Assembly (NCBI RefSeq): GCF_900103455.1
Contig: NZ_FNHI01000035.1
Location: 1-53,174 of the forward strand
Direction: 5' to 3'
Length of the DNA: 53,174 nt
DNA from: Streptomyces wuyuanensis
GTDB taxonomy: Bacteria; Actinomycetota; Actinomycetes; Streptomycetales; Streptomycetaceae
Shown here: positions 26,090-34,977 of the stretch, piece by piece
Position numbering within the stretch: position 1 is the stretch's first letter
Layout: every line of letters starts with the position of its first letter
Notes under the pieces: model-generated
The model's input: the letters and a program-made list of their open reading frames with translations, nothing else
Database searches by the model: none
What the model was told of the DNA's origin: nothing
Made by a program: the position numbers and the translations under genes

Positions 26090-26340
26090 GCGCCCACCTC
26101 CAGCGCGTGCCGGATGCGTGCGTGGGCACTGGGGAAGTGAAAATTCGAGCCACCATGTCAGAGATGTGGTGTTCGCCGAGGACGCCTCCACCGTCCACAC
26201 CGGCAGCGCGCCGCGGGCGATGGCCGTATTTGCGGAATCTGGCCATCGGCCGGCTGCGGCTGCTGGGAGCGGACAACATCGCCGAGACCACCCGAGCTAT
26301 CCGGGACACACCCGAACACGCCCTCTGGATCTGGGGGCAT
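26090..26340 (+). pseudogene. ISAs1-family transposase C-terminal remnant
   Basis: Two frames together spell the end of an ISAs1 transposase: GHWGSENSSHHVRDVVFAED then ASTVHTGSAPRAMA in one frame, and NLAIGRLRLLGADNIAETTR in the next. The 5' part is missing. The frame continuing to 26582 (KVGTYWGTPSQTEFVQCQSA and beyond, with two Cys near the end) does not match the transposase and may be the tail of another unknown gene. Confidence 0.7.
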
Positions 26341-26869
26341 CACCGGCAGCCCACTCCTACCGGGAACTTGAAGCCCCCCTGCACGCGGCAGAGCTGCACA
26401 AAGACAAGGTGGGCACCTACTGGGGGACCCCCTCTCAGACGGAGTTCGTGCAGTGCCAGAGCGCCGCGGACGACAACAACAAGCGCGTATACGCAACCAC
26501 GCGCCCCACCGGTCCAGAGTTCTTCTACTGCGCAGAAGGAGAGGGCTGCTCCACCAACCTGTGGTGGACGCACTACGGCTGACAGGCGGCCGCGCCAAGG
26601 GGTGCACGCAGTGAGGGTGCGGCCCCTGACGTCGCGTCATTCGACTGGAGATGGAGCGCGATGTCCTCGAACAATGCATGGGTGCGCAACGAGGTTCCGT
26701 GTGCCCGAGTGGTGGTGCAAGACCGCCACCGCTGGGCCGTCGCGGCGGTTCGCCGGAACTGGGGGCAGTCCGATCAGCCGGTGTCCGGCCAACTCGTCGC
26801 CGGCAACCGGCCTGCCGCCGGAAACGGGCCGTCCGACGGGGTCATCTGCCCGAGCCCTCGCACGCCGAG

Positions 26870-27295
26870 GGGACGGGAGACGACCTCCCGTGAAGGCGGC
26901 ACGCATGCGCACCCGCACCCTGGGATGACGGCGCATGAAGCTGCGGATCATCGAGGTGAAAGGTTCGACGGCGGGGGGCGGCATCGCGTCGTTGTCGGGC
27001 CTGCCAGTCCCCAGTTCCCGCACCGCGTCGACGCCGGCCCGCGCCCTCTGCATGCTGCGCACCGCCGCGCGAGCGGGGCTCGATCAGCGCAGGCCCCCTC
27101 CGTGAGTACCACCCGCTCGCCGATGCGGTGGAACAGGGTGGCCCTCAGATCGTGCTCCAGCGACCGCGCCGTCTACGACAGCGCCGGTTGCTGCGGGACG
27201 TACGGCGCCGAGGCCGCCCGGTTCAAGCCGCCGTGGTCCATGATGGCGAGGAAGTGGTCAAGCTGCCGGATGTCCGTCGGTGGCCCCGATCTGCT
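26870..27295 (-). pseudogene. LysR-family regulator, degenerate
   Basis: On the minus strand a LysR helix-turn-helix is readable: IRQLDHFLAIMDHGGLNRAA, then PALS, an in-frame stop (TAG), and TARSLEHDLRATLFHRIGER. Further along, in another frame, SMIRSFMRRHPRVRVR resembles the start of the ligand-binding domain. A stop codon plus frame changes make it nonfunctional. It lies just downstream of the malic enzyme remnant on the same strand, so it may have been that gene's regulator. Confidence 0.7.
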
Positions 27296-27319
27296 TCACC
27301 CCAATCAAGAGCGAGACGC

Positions 27320-28130
27320 CGATCCGTGATAGCTCCGGACGCGTACCGTGGTGTCCACTGCGCCGCCGAGATCGCGGCGCGCAGCTCGGCCTCCGTGGCC
27401 TGGGGTGCGACGTGGTCCTCGACCACGGCCTTGGCCACGGCAAGCGCGATCTCCCGGGCCGCGTCCCGCATGCCCACCAGCGGGGGCAGTAGCGGGGTCG
27501 CTCCGTCTGAGCCGGCTTGCAGCGCGCACTCCGCCACGGCCCCTGCCGCCGCCACCATCATTCGGCCGGTGACCCGGGTGGCCCGGCCGGCGTCACGGCC
27601 AGCCCGATGGCGGGGAAGACGTAGACGTTGTTGGCCTGAGCGACCGGCACTTCGCGTCCGTCCACCTTCAGCGGCGGGAACGGCGAGCCGGTGGCGACCA
27701 GTGCCCGGCCGCCGGTCCATCGGGCGAGGTCGGCGGGGTCGGCCTCGGCGTGCGAGGTCGGGTTGGACAGCGGAAGGATCACAGGCCGGTCGCAGACGTC
27801 GGCCATCGTTCGCACCACCTGTTCGGTGAACGCGCCATGCGACGTGGACAGCCCGATCAGCACCGTCGGCCTCACCGCACCGACGACCCGCGCCAGATCC
27901 GGTGCACCCGCGCCCCAGTGCCGTACCTCCGTGTCGTCGCGCCCGTAGATGCGCTGCTCGGGCGTGAGTTCACTGCGGGATCGCACCAGCAGGCCGTCGA
28001 TATCGACGAACCAGAAGCGGTCGGCCGCCTGCTGCTGGGTGAGGCCTTCATCCACGAGTGCGGTGGAGATCATGTCGGCAACCCCGATCGCCGCCGATCC
28101 GGCACCCAGGACCACGATGCGGTGGTCGGT
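27320..28130 (-). pseudogene. NAD-dependent malic enzyme, truncated and frameshifted
   Basis: The NAD-binding half of a malic enzyme is readable on the minus strand: HRIVVLGAGSAAIGVADMIS, FWFVDIDGLLVRSRSELTPE, RPVILPLSNPTSHAEADPAD, RALVATGSPFPPL, then AQANNVYVFPAIGLAV. A frameshift near 27590 follows, then RVTGRMMVAAAGAVAECALQ in the next frame. The N-terminal substrate domain (about 250 residues) is missing, so this is a remnant. Confidence 0.85.
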
Positions 28131-28355
28131 CTTCAAGCAGCCCGCGTGGTCGCGTCCCGAAATCGGAGAGTCGTAGCCAAGCTCTCCGGCGAGCCATCCG
28201 GCCGTAGCGTCACGGTCGGCGAGTTGGTCGACCAGTCCGGTTGGTCGGTCCAAGCGCGTACTGGATATCGAACACGACAACAGTCTAGTATCACGGGATC
28301 ATTTACTATTTTCCGTTAGACGACTCGCTACAAAGAGACCCGAGGCAGACTTCCC

Positions 28356-29327
28356 ATGACCGTCCACCTCAACGCGACCCCCATCACCCCCGGAACACGC
28401 ATTCTGGGCGTTGGCCACTACCGCCCGGCGAACACGGTCACCAACCTCGATCTCATCGACCGTGGTGTCGACACCAGCGATGAATGGATTCGCACCCGCG
28501 TCGGCATCACCGAGCGACACTGGGCCGACCCCGACGAGACGGTCATCGACATGGCCGAGCGCGCCAGCGGCAAAGCCCTGGCCGACAGCGGAGTCGAGGC
28601 ACGTGACATCGATCTGGTGCTCGTCGTGACCTCCACGCTCCCCTCCCCGGTCCCGGCGGCCGCACCCGAACTGGCCCACCGGCTCGGCGCCCTTGCGCCC
28701 GGCGCTTTCGATATCGGTTCAGGCTGCTCCGGCTTCGTCTATGGTCTTGGTGTCGCCAGCGCTGCGGTCCAGACAGGGCAGGCCCGCCACGTGTTGGTCG
28801 TCGCGTCTGAACGCTTCTCCGGGTGGCTGGATATGAACGACAGGAAGACCTCTGTCATCCTCGGTGACGGTGCCGCCGCCGCCGTTGTCGGCCCTGCCGA
28901 TCACGTCGGCATCGGCCCCGTGGTCTGGGGAAGTTCCGGCGACCTTCACGACGCGGTGACCATCGACGAGCACACCCGCTACTTCCGACAAGAAGGACAG
29001 ACCGTCTACCGCTGGGTCACCACTCAGATGGCGCCCGTTGCCACAGCCGCCATCGAGCGGGCAGGGCTTCTCCCTGAGGACATCGCTGTCTTCGTACCTC
29101 ATCAGGCCAATCTGCGCATCATCGATACGCTGGCCACCCGCATAGGTCTGCCCAACGCAGTGATCGCGCGAGATATCGTCACCTCCGGCAACACCTCCGG
29201 CACCACGATCCCTCTCGCCATGTCGCGGATGAAGGAAGCCGGCGACATCCCCTCCGGTGCACCCGCCCTGCTACTGGGATTCGGGTCCGGACTGGCCTAC
29301 GCCGCACAGGTGGTCCTCGCTCCGTAG
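28356..29327 (+). CDS. 3-oxoacyl-ACP synthase III (KAS III/FabH-like)
   Basis: The 323-residue thiolase-fold condensing enzyme has an intact triad: Cys124 in FDIGSGCSGFVYGLG, His249 in VFVPHQANLRII and Asn279 in TSGNTSGTTIPLA. The N-terminus carries the usual SDEWIRTRVGITERH signature. KAS III enzymes condense acyl-CoA with malonyl-ACP or, in secondary metabolism, transfer acyl groups. It stands alone with no ACP, KS II or FabD neighbour, which argues for a specialised role rather than primary fatty acid synthesis. The upstream 90 bp are unusually AT-rich (TATCACGGGATCATTTACTA), consistent with its own promoter. A strong terminator follows. Confidence 0.93.
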   Translation: MTVHLNATPITPGTRILGVGHYRPANTVTNLDLIDRGVDTSDEWIRTRVGITERHWADPDETVIDMAERASGKALADSGVEARDIDLVLVVTSTLPSPVPAAAPELAHRLGALAPGAFDIGSGCSGFVYGLGVASAAVQTGQARHVLVVASERFSGWLDMNDRKTSVILGDGAAAAVVGPADHVGIGPVVWGSSGDLHDAVTIDEHTRYFRQEGQTVYRWVTTQMAPVATAAIERAGLLPEDIAVFVPHQANLRIIDTLATRIGLPNAVIARDIVTSGNTSGTTIPLAMSRMKEAGDIPSGAPALLLGFGSGLAYAAQVVLAP

Positions 29328-29357
29328 GCAGCGAACGGGACTGCCGAACCGATCAGT

Positions 29358-29395
29358 GGGCAGGGTGCGAGTGATACGCCGTCCGCACCCTGCCC
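29358..29395 (+). terminator. Hairpin terminator after the KAS III gene
   Basis: GGGCAGGGTGCG and CGCACCCTGCCC form a perfect 12-bp stem with a 14-nt loop, 31 bp after the stop. Confidence 0.75.
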
Positions 29396-29474
29396 TACCC
29401 GTGGATATCCGCGAAACGGCTATGCCGCGTCAAGGTTCTCTGGGTCTGGGCACCGAGCCGCGGCATGCGAGGGG

Positions 29475-29570
29475 ATGCGCTCGAAGCTGAAGCGGCTGGT
29501 GGAGCGCGGGATCCTGGCCGAGCCTTCATCCGGGCTGTTCAAGGTCGACGGCAGGAAGCAGGGGTGGTGA
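29475..29570 (+). pseudogene. Short helix-rich IS-associated remnant
   Basis: A 31-codon frame (MRSKLKRLVERGILAEPSSG, then LF) resembles the conserved end of the small wHTH-like proteins found beside some Streptomyces transposases. It abuts the ISKra4 remnant, and no function is proposed. Confidence 0.4.
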
Positions 29571-29573
29571 GCG

Positions 29574-29900
29574 TCGTGGGGGCTGGCCCAAGACGCGCTC
29601 GCGGAGTGTGAGGACGCTTTCGCCGGCTCGGCGGGTCTGTTCGCCTCGGCGTGTACGGAGTTGGCGGCCCCGGAAGCTGCGGTGATGACGCACGCGCAGT
29701 CGGAGGACCTGCTGGGTGCGTGGATGCGCGAAGTCATCCGGCAGTTGTTCCGGGACCACCTGACGCTACGGGCCACGGACGAAGTGCGCCGTGAGGAGGT
29801 CGTGGACGCTGCCGGTGCCGAGCGCTCCCGGATCGAGCGTGGCCGGCACCGGATGCCGGACACGGTGTTCGGCAAGGTCACCGTGGTCCGGATCGCCCAG
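29574..29900 (+). pseudogene. ISKra4-family transposase N-terminal remnant
   Basis: The frame reads DALAECEDAFAGSAGLFASA, then LFRDHLTLRATDEVRREEVV and RSRIERGRHRMPDTVFGKVT, the typical opening of ISKra4 transposases. It is cut exactly at 29900, where the terminal repeat of an IS701-type element begins. Confidence 0.72.
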
Positions 29901-30500
29901 TACTGCAACGGTTTTTGGTGTGACGGTGGTTTGGGTTCTGGTGGGGTGTGGCCTCGTCGTTTGTAGTGACAGATGCGGGCTTGGTGCTGGCGTCGGCGGC
30001 ACCGGGTGGACCAGTGCAGGACGTGGAAGACGGCTGGTCGGGGCCCTGGAGCGAGGCGGGTGATCAGGCGTCTGAGTTCCGGCAGGCTCAAAGAGGACGA
30101 GGCCGGAGGATCCGTTTCTGCTTTCCCGGCCTCGAGTTCGGCGGCCCTCAGGACGGTCAGGCAGGCGTGGGCGGCCATGGCGAGGGTGATGTGCCGGTGC
30201 CAGCCCGGGTAGCGGCGGACCTGGTAGTCGTTCAGACCACACTCCTGTTGGCGCTCTGGAAACACTCCTCGATCGCCCACCGGGCTCCGGCCACCTGAAC
30301 GAGATCGTCGAGGGTGCCCTCGGCGGGTGCGTAGGCGATGTAGTAGGCGATCTCCCCGGGACGGGTGAGGCTGCGGCGGGCCAGGGCCCAGTGCCGGCGG
30401 TCTTCCCGGTGCCAGGGACGGACTTCGGCCCGGGCCCAGTCATAGACCCGTAGACCGTGGGCCCCGGCCCCGCACGAACGGCGTTTCGCCGCTTCGACGG
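29901..30500 (-). pseudogene. IS701-family element, right-end remnant
   Basis: It begins with the terminal repeat TACTGCAACGG (29901-29911), identical to the ends of the complete IS701 copy at 41271-42674. It carries the C-terminal half of its transposase on the minus strand: VYDWARAEVRPWHREDRRHW, GARWAIEECFQSAN, a frameshift near 30250, then ECGLNDYQVRRYPGWHRHIT. The 5' half is lost at about 30500, where an IS3 fragment starts. Confidence 0.88.
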
Positions 30501-30633
30501 GGCCCGCGCCTGCCGCCTGGCCGTCTTCCGCTGGACCACGCGCTACAACACCCGCCGACGGCACTCGGCGAGCGGACAGCAGGCGCCGATCGCCTACGAG
30601 CGACAGTCAGCTACCCTGACACTCGCCGCATAA
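30500..30633 (+). pseudogene. IS3-family transposase (OrfB) C-terminal remnant
   Basis: The frame ends RLAVFRWTTRYNTRRRHSAS, then GQQAPIAYE and TLTLAA-stop, the standard finish of an IS3 OrfB integrase. A GTGTCCACT end-like sequence follows at about 30645. Everything before the last roughly 45 residues is missing. Confidence 0.8.
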
Positions 30634-30767
30634 CGACACGAACAGGTGTCCACTCTTCGGGGGCAAGGCCCGAGGATGTTGAGAATCATGATGGTGTCGT
30701 GGGCGATGCGGGGAGCTCACCCTCACCCCAACGGACCGTCAACCGCACACTCGCCCAGGCCGGAGCT

Positions 30768-30886
30768 CCCGTCGAACGCGGTATGGCACGGCTGAAGTCC
30801 TGACAGATCTTCCGCAGATCCCACATCAGCCCCAACCGCAGAGCGTCATCGCCAAAACCGTCCTCACCCTGGAGAGACGATGCTGA
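30768..30886 (+). pseudogene. IS5-type transposase C-terminal remnant
   Basis: PVERGMARLKS, an in-frame stop, then QIFRRSHISPN, and in the next frame SVIAKTVLTLERRC-stop. This is the recognisable end of a common Streptomyces IS5-group transposase. It carries a nonsense codon and a frameshift. Confidence 0.65.
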
Positions 30887-30892
30887 AAATGC

Positions 30893-31056
30893 TCACGGGC
30901 CGACGAGAATGCTGGGCGCTCGGAACGTGCTGCGCAGGTAGTCAGCCGCATTGACCAGGTCGGCGATGTTGGAGCTGAAGTCGGCTGTTGCCGAAGTCGC
31001 CGCCGGACCCGCGTCGAGGCGAGCCTCGACCAGCGCTGCCTTGTGGGAGCCATGTG
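30893..31056 (-). pseudogene. Fragment of a bifunctional alpha/beta hydrolase-OsmC protein
   Basis: The minus-strand tail ALVEARLDAGPAATSATADF, then SSNIADLVNAADYLRSTFRA and PSILVG, matches the stretch just before the nucleophile elbow (LVGHSLGG) of Streptomyces hydrolase/OsmC fusion proteins. It ends before the catalytic Ser, and everything after is replaced by IS debris. Confidence 0.6.
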
Positions 31057-31058
31057 TG

Positions 31059-31520
31059 TCAGGTCGTCGGGAGGCCGGGTCGCGCGGCCGGCCCGGTCGG
31101 TGGCTTGCAGGCGGCATGTTCCGCGGCCTGCGCCGCGCTGGCGAAGTGTGACCACACCACCTTGCCTGTGGGGGATGGATCGACGCCCCAGTCGTCCGAG
31201 AGGAGTTGAACGATGAGCATTCCCCGTCCTTCCGTCGCGTCGGTGTCCTGGTGGTCCGCCAGTACTGGTCCCGTATCGCGGGCCTGGTCGTGAACCTCCA
31301 GACGGACACATCCGTGCTGGTCGGTGGAAACCCGGACGACGAAAGGGTTGCCGCTGCCGCCGGTGTGCAGAATGGCGTTGCTGGCCAGCTCGGAGACACA
31401 GCTGCGGATGTCGTCGCATCGCGGGGTGTCTACGTGGCAGCCAATGGCGGAGGTGACGAACCCTCGCGCATGGCCGACGGATTGCGGTATCGGATCGAAG
31501 GTGCGCTGCAGGTGGTACAT
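31059..31520 (-). CDS. HATPase_c anti-sigma-factor-like ATP-binding protein
   Basis: The 153-residue single-domain protein is of the RsbW/SpoIIAB-like type abundant in Streptomyces. It has the N-box CVSELASNAILHTG, the G1-type loop VHDQARDTGP and the G2 region EGRGMLIVQLLSDDWGV. These proteins bind ATP and a partner sigma or anti-anti-sigma factor in the cytoplasm; many have lost kinase activity. The ATG at 31520 has AGGA upstream. The Pro/Ala-rich C-terminal tail after residue 130 looks nonconserved. It is 98 bp downstream of the alpha/beta hydrolase on the same strand. Confidence 0.85.
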   Translation of the reverse strand: MYHLQRTFDPIPQSVGHARGFVTSAIGCHVDTPRCDDIRSCVSELASNAILHTGGSGNPFVVRVSTDQHGCVRLEVHDQARDTGPVLADHQDTDATEGRGMLIVQLLSDDWGVDPSPTGKVVWSHFASAAQAAEHAACKPPTGPAARPGLPTT

Positions 31521-31618
31521 GTCCGGTCCTGGGCGGTTGCTGAAAATGCTCTGCTGTGGGGGACCGGCCGGGGGCTTACTTGTCGGCCGGTCAGCGGGTG
31601 GCGCGCAGCCTGTGCGTG

Positions 31619-32488
31619 TCAGGAGGTGGCGCGGGCGAGGAAGCCGCGGATGTGGCCCGCGATCTCCTCCAAGTGGCTCTCCAGGGCGAAGTGTCCGGAC
31701 TCCAGGAGGTGGATCTCGGCGTCGGGCAGGTCGCGCTGGAAGGCGCGTGCTCCGTCGGGGCCGAAGATTTCGTCGTTGGCCCCCCATACGGCCAGCAGCG
31801 GCACCTGGCTGTCGCGGAAGTACTGCTGCAGCTGGGGGTAGAGGGCGACGTTGGTCGGATAGTCGCGGAACAGTGCGAGCTGGATGGCGTCGTTGCCCGT
31901 GCGGTCGAGCAGCGCCTGGTCGATGGTCCAGTTGTCCGGGCTGACAAGGCTCGGATCCGCGACCCCGTTGAGGTACTGCCAGCGGGTCATTTCGAGGGAC
32001 AGGGCTCCACGGACGGGGGCTTCGGTCTCGGGTGTCGGGTTCTCGGTGTAGGCGAACAGCCCGTCCCAGAATTCCTTGACGAACCCGTCGGTGTAGGCGT
32101 TGCCGTTCTGCGTGACGATCGCGGTGATGCTTTGCGGAGACCGCGTGGCGAGCCGCCAGGCGACGGGCGCTCCGTAGTCCTGCACGTAGACCGCGAACTG
32201 GTCGACACCGAGCTGCTCAAGCAAGCCGGCGGTCACGTCGGTGAGGGCGGCGAAGGTGTAGTCGAACTCGTCGATCGTCGGCATGGCCGATTGTCCGAAG
32301 CCGATCATGTCGGGCGCGATGACGCGGTAGGCGTCGGCGAGTGCCGGGATCAGGTTCCGGAACATGTGCGAGCTCGTGGGGAAGCCGTGAAGCAGCACAA
32401 GCGCCGGCGCTTGCGGGTCTCCGGCCTCCCGGTAGAAGACATCCATGCCGTTGACGGTGGCGGTGCGGTGATGCACAACGCTGCTCAT
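31619..32488 (-). CDS. Alpha/beta hydrolase, haloalkane dehalogenase/epoxide hydrolase-like
   Basis: The 289-residue protein has the oxyanion motif LVLLHGFPTSSHMFR (HG at residues 34-35). Asp104 stands as nucleophile in VYVQDYGAPVAWRLA, where esterases have Ser. The acid candidate is D239 in VWGANDEIFGP and the base is His266 in LESGHFALE. An Asp nucleophile with this context marks haloalkane dehalogenases and epoxide hydrolases, so hydrolysis of a halide or epoxide is likelier than ester cleavage. The ATG at 32488 was preferred because GGAGGT precedes it; 32500 is possible. Its promoter region carries a CTAACC-N18-GGTTAG palindrome shared with the CGNR regulator gene at 33662. Confidence 0.88.
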   Translation of the reverse strand: MSSVVHHRTATVNGMDVFYREAGDPQAPALVLLHGFPTSSHMFRNLIPALADAYRVIAPDMIGFGQSAMPTIDEFDYTFAALTDVTAGLLEQLGVDQFAVYVQDYGAPVAWRLATRSPQSITAIVTQNGNAYTDGFVKEFWDGLFAYTENPTPETEAPVRGALSLEMTRWQYLNGVADPSLVSPDNWTIDQALLDRTGNDAIQLALFRDYPTNVALYPQLQQYFRDSQVPLLAVWGANDEIFGPDGARAFQRDLPDAEIHLLESGHFALESHLEEIAGHIRGFLARATS

Positions 32489-32540
32489 GTCGACCTCCAT
32501 GTTTTCTTTGCGTAGTTAGAAGCAGTCCAACACGCAATGA

Positions 32541-32570
32541 CTAACCTGTCAAGGGATTTTTAGTGGTTAG
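32541..32570. promoter_or_regulatory. CTAACC-N18-GGTTAG operator at the hydrolase promoter
   Basis: CTAACC (32541-32546) and GGTTAG (32565-32570) are perfect inverted arms; with one more base each (A, T) the arms become 7 bp. On the minus strand the spacer ends in TTGACA (32552-32547), an ideal -35 box, with TGGACT 17 bp later, so a bound regulator would cover the promoter. Confidence 0.72.
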
Positions 32571-32571
32571 T

Positions 32572-33570
32572 GCTGGTGTCCGGCCCTCGCAGTACCCGGC
32601 CCTTCGCGGATGACCCGGCCCCTTGGGCAGGTCGTCGGTCTGCAGGGGGTGTGGATTCCGCCCGGAGGCCCGTGCCCGGTACGGCGGCCGGAGCCGGTGG
32701 GCTCGGTGGCGGCCCGTAATCCGCCGAGCCCCCACGCATCCCTGCGGGCCGAGCAGGGAGGGGGCGAACAGTCGGCAGATCCGCCAGAACCCGGGACAGG
32801 GGACGGTGTCCGCGGCATGCGGCCGACGCGGCCCCTCGGTGCCTCCCCGGCCGGTGGCTCCCTCTGGGCGTCGCAGACCGGCGAAGAGGCAACGGAAGGC
32901 ATGCGCGGCCGCAGCGGGGCGGATTCGCGAGCCGAGGCGACGGCCTTCCCTCAGGAGATCTGCATCGCCGCCCTCGCCGTTGCCGGGCGGCCGGTGCGAA
33001 CCTGTGCACTGCCCGGCCATGATCGGGTCCGGCTATGCGGCTGCCTGCCCCCTCACGCCTGCGGCTGCACTATTTGTGCCCTCGGCCGCTTCGCCGGCCG
33101 GGAACGTGCTGCACGGTACGGCGAGTGCAGCCTGACGCGGAATCGCGCGGGAGTGCGCCGACGCCCCCTCGGCTCGGACCCTGGGAGACGCCGGAGCGGC
33201 GAGGTGATGTGCGTGCCCGTGCCTCTGCGATCGCATCGGACAGCGTCGCCGCGACTCGTACGCCGCAGGCTGGCGTTCGACCAGATCAGCGCCCCCGGCA
33301 CGGCGAGGACGGTGACGACGGCGCCGCTCGAGGGCCCGTGCAGGACCGCGCGCACCCTGTCCGCCGCCGGAATCTGCCTCGCGGACCGGTACTCGGACTC
33401 GGGCCTCGACCCCCGGGGACGGGGGCTGCCCCGGGGGTGCCGTGTATGCGCACGGGGGTGCTGCTGTCTGCATGCAACTCCGCCTGCCTGTAGCCGATGG
33501 ACGCGAGTGGCGCACGGAGGGTGAGCGGCTGATGGGGGCTGGGGCGAGAGCGTGGTGTCCCGCCCACTCG
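32572..33570. other. 1-kb stretch without recognised gene
   Basis: Long open frames run on both strands, but none gives a recognisable domain, and all are typical GC-driven shadows. A minus-strand frame near 33050-33350 has one hydrophobic segment (GAVVTVLAVPGALIW), not enough to call a gene. Confidence 0.45.
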
Positions 33571-33574
33571 CACC

Positions 33575-33604
33575 TTAACCCGTATAATGAGGAGTGATGG
33601 TTAG
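33575..33604. promoter_or_regulatory. TTAACC-N18-GGTTAG operator at the CGNR-1 promoter
   Basis: The arms TTAACC (33575-33580) and GGTTAG (33599-33604) are separated by exactly 18 bp, as at 32541. The spacer contains TATAAT (33583-33588), a consensus -10. One arm base differs from the hydrolase site. Confidence 0.7.
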
Positions 33605-33661
33605 ATTAGGCAACAAAGTCAGGTAACCCGTCGACAGTGGAAAAGGGGTTAGGGGCCGGTC

Positions 33662-34177
33662 GTGGTGATAGACAGGAATCAAGAAGACCTGCTGCTGGAG
33701 CTACTCAACACGACCCCCGTGGTCGCGGGCTCGACACGCGATGCTCTCGGCACTCCTTCCGAGGGCCGAGCATGGGCGCGCCAGCATGGGGGGAGCGGGG
33801 CGAGTGACGAACTCAGCTGCCTCATCGCCGCACGCGACGCCCTTCAAGACGTCGTGAGAGGGGAGCGCGAACCGGCGTGCCTGGGTGAGTTCCTCAAGGG
33901 AGTCAACAGCATTCCCGACATCGCGGACGGGAAGCTCGAATGGTCCCTTCAGGTACCCGCCACGCGCCGCATGGCAGTTGAGTCGGTGCTGACCTGGGCC
34001 AGCCTGCAGGAGACCAAGCCGGGACGGCTCAGGCCCTGCGCAAACCCGCAGTGCCAACGCTTCCTTCTCGACCGAAGCAAGCCCAACAGTGCCCGATGGT
34101 GCTCCATGGCCGAATGCGGTAACCGGATGAAGGCCCGGCGCCACTATCAGCGTGCCAAGGAAGCCCGGAACTCCTAG
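33662..34177 (+). CDS. CGNR zinc-finger transcriptional regulator (1)
   Basis: The 171-residue protein has an N-terminal ABATE-like domain (LLLELLNTTPVVAGSTRDAL) and the C-terminal CGNR zinc finger: C126-x4-C131, then W-C147-x4-C152-G-N-R. The finger ends in the basic HYQRAKEARNS tail. CGNR proteins are thought to be stress-responsive DNA-binding regulators with the ABATE part sensing a ligand. The start is a GTG at 33662 or 33665. It is divergent from the alpha/beta hydrolase about 1.1 kb away, and both promoters carry the same N18 palindrome, so autoregulation plus control of the hydrolase is the simplest model. An IS5 remnant abuts its stop codon. Confidence 0.88.
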   Translation: MVIDRNQEDLLLELLNTTPVVAGSTRDALGTPSEGRAWARQHGGSGASDELSCLIAARDALQDVVRGEREPACLGEFLKGVNSIPDIADGKLEWSLQVPATRRMAVESVLTWASLQETKPGRLRPCANPQCQRFLLDRSKPNSARWCSMAECGNRMKARRHYQRAKEARNS

Positions 34178-34975
34178 GCCTGTCTGACAAATGATCTTGG
34201 CTGGGTTCGCGGAGCCAGAGAACGAGTGCTGCGAGGTGGAGTCCGGCCTGGTAGCGGGCCGCGAGTTTGTCGAAGCGGGTCGCGATGGCCCGGAACTGTT
34301 TGAGCCGGTTGAAGCAGCGTTCGACGATGTTGCGGGCCTTGTAGAGGTCACGGTCGAAGGCCGGCGGTCTGCCGCGGGCCCGGCCGCGCCGCATCCGGTC
34401 GGCCCTCTGATCAGCCCTTTCCGGGATCACCGCCCGGATGCCCCGGCGCCGCAGGGCGTCTGGCGGATCGCCCGTGACGAATACGCCTTGTCGGCGATGA
34501 CCGCGTCGGGTCTGCGACGCGGCCGCCCGACGCCGGTCCGGGGCACTCTCACCGCGTCCAGGACCGCGTCGAAGGCGGTGGAGTCGTTGACGTTGCCCGG
34601 CGGGACGACGACGGCCAGGGGCAGGCCCCGGCCGTCGCAGGCGAGGTGACCTTGGTGGCCGGCCCGCCGCGGGACCGACCGAGCGCCTGACCAGCCGCCG
34701 CGCGTTCCGGATCTTCCAGTTCGTCCCCCGCCGACGCCCCTTTTGCGGGCGCCGACGGCGTGCTGGTGGGCCCGGTTGATCGTGGAGTCGACCGAGGCCG
34801 TCCATTCCACGGCCCCAACAGCGTCGTCGCGGACCCGGACCTCCTCGAGCAGGCGGGCCCAGGTCCCGTCCGCCTCCCAGCGGGCGAACCGCTCATAGAC
34901 CGTCCGCCACGGCCCGAAGCGCTCTGGCAGATCACGCTACGGAGCACCCGTCCGCAACCGCCACAACACCCCGTT
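34178..34975 (-). pseudogene. IS5-family element, frameshifted and truncated
   Basis: The 3' part of the transposase is clear on the minus strand: GIRAVIPERADQRADRMRRG, then LYKARNIVERCFNRLKQFRA and LAARYQAGLHLAALVLWL. The DDE middle (PLAVVVPPGNVNDSTAFDAV, AVIADKAYSSRAIR) lies in another frame. One end (CCTGTCTGACAAATGATCTT) is present at 34178; the other is lost at the IS30 junction near 34975. Some such elements use programmed frameshifting, but here the missing end argues for a dead copy. Confidence 0.8.
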
Positions 34976-34977
34976 GA

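Noticed and set aside
32541..33524. Several 100-300-codon frames between the hydrolase and CGNR-1
   Set aside because: None has a domain or a ribosome site, and frames on opposite strands overlap completely.
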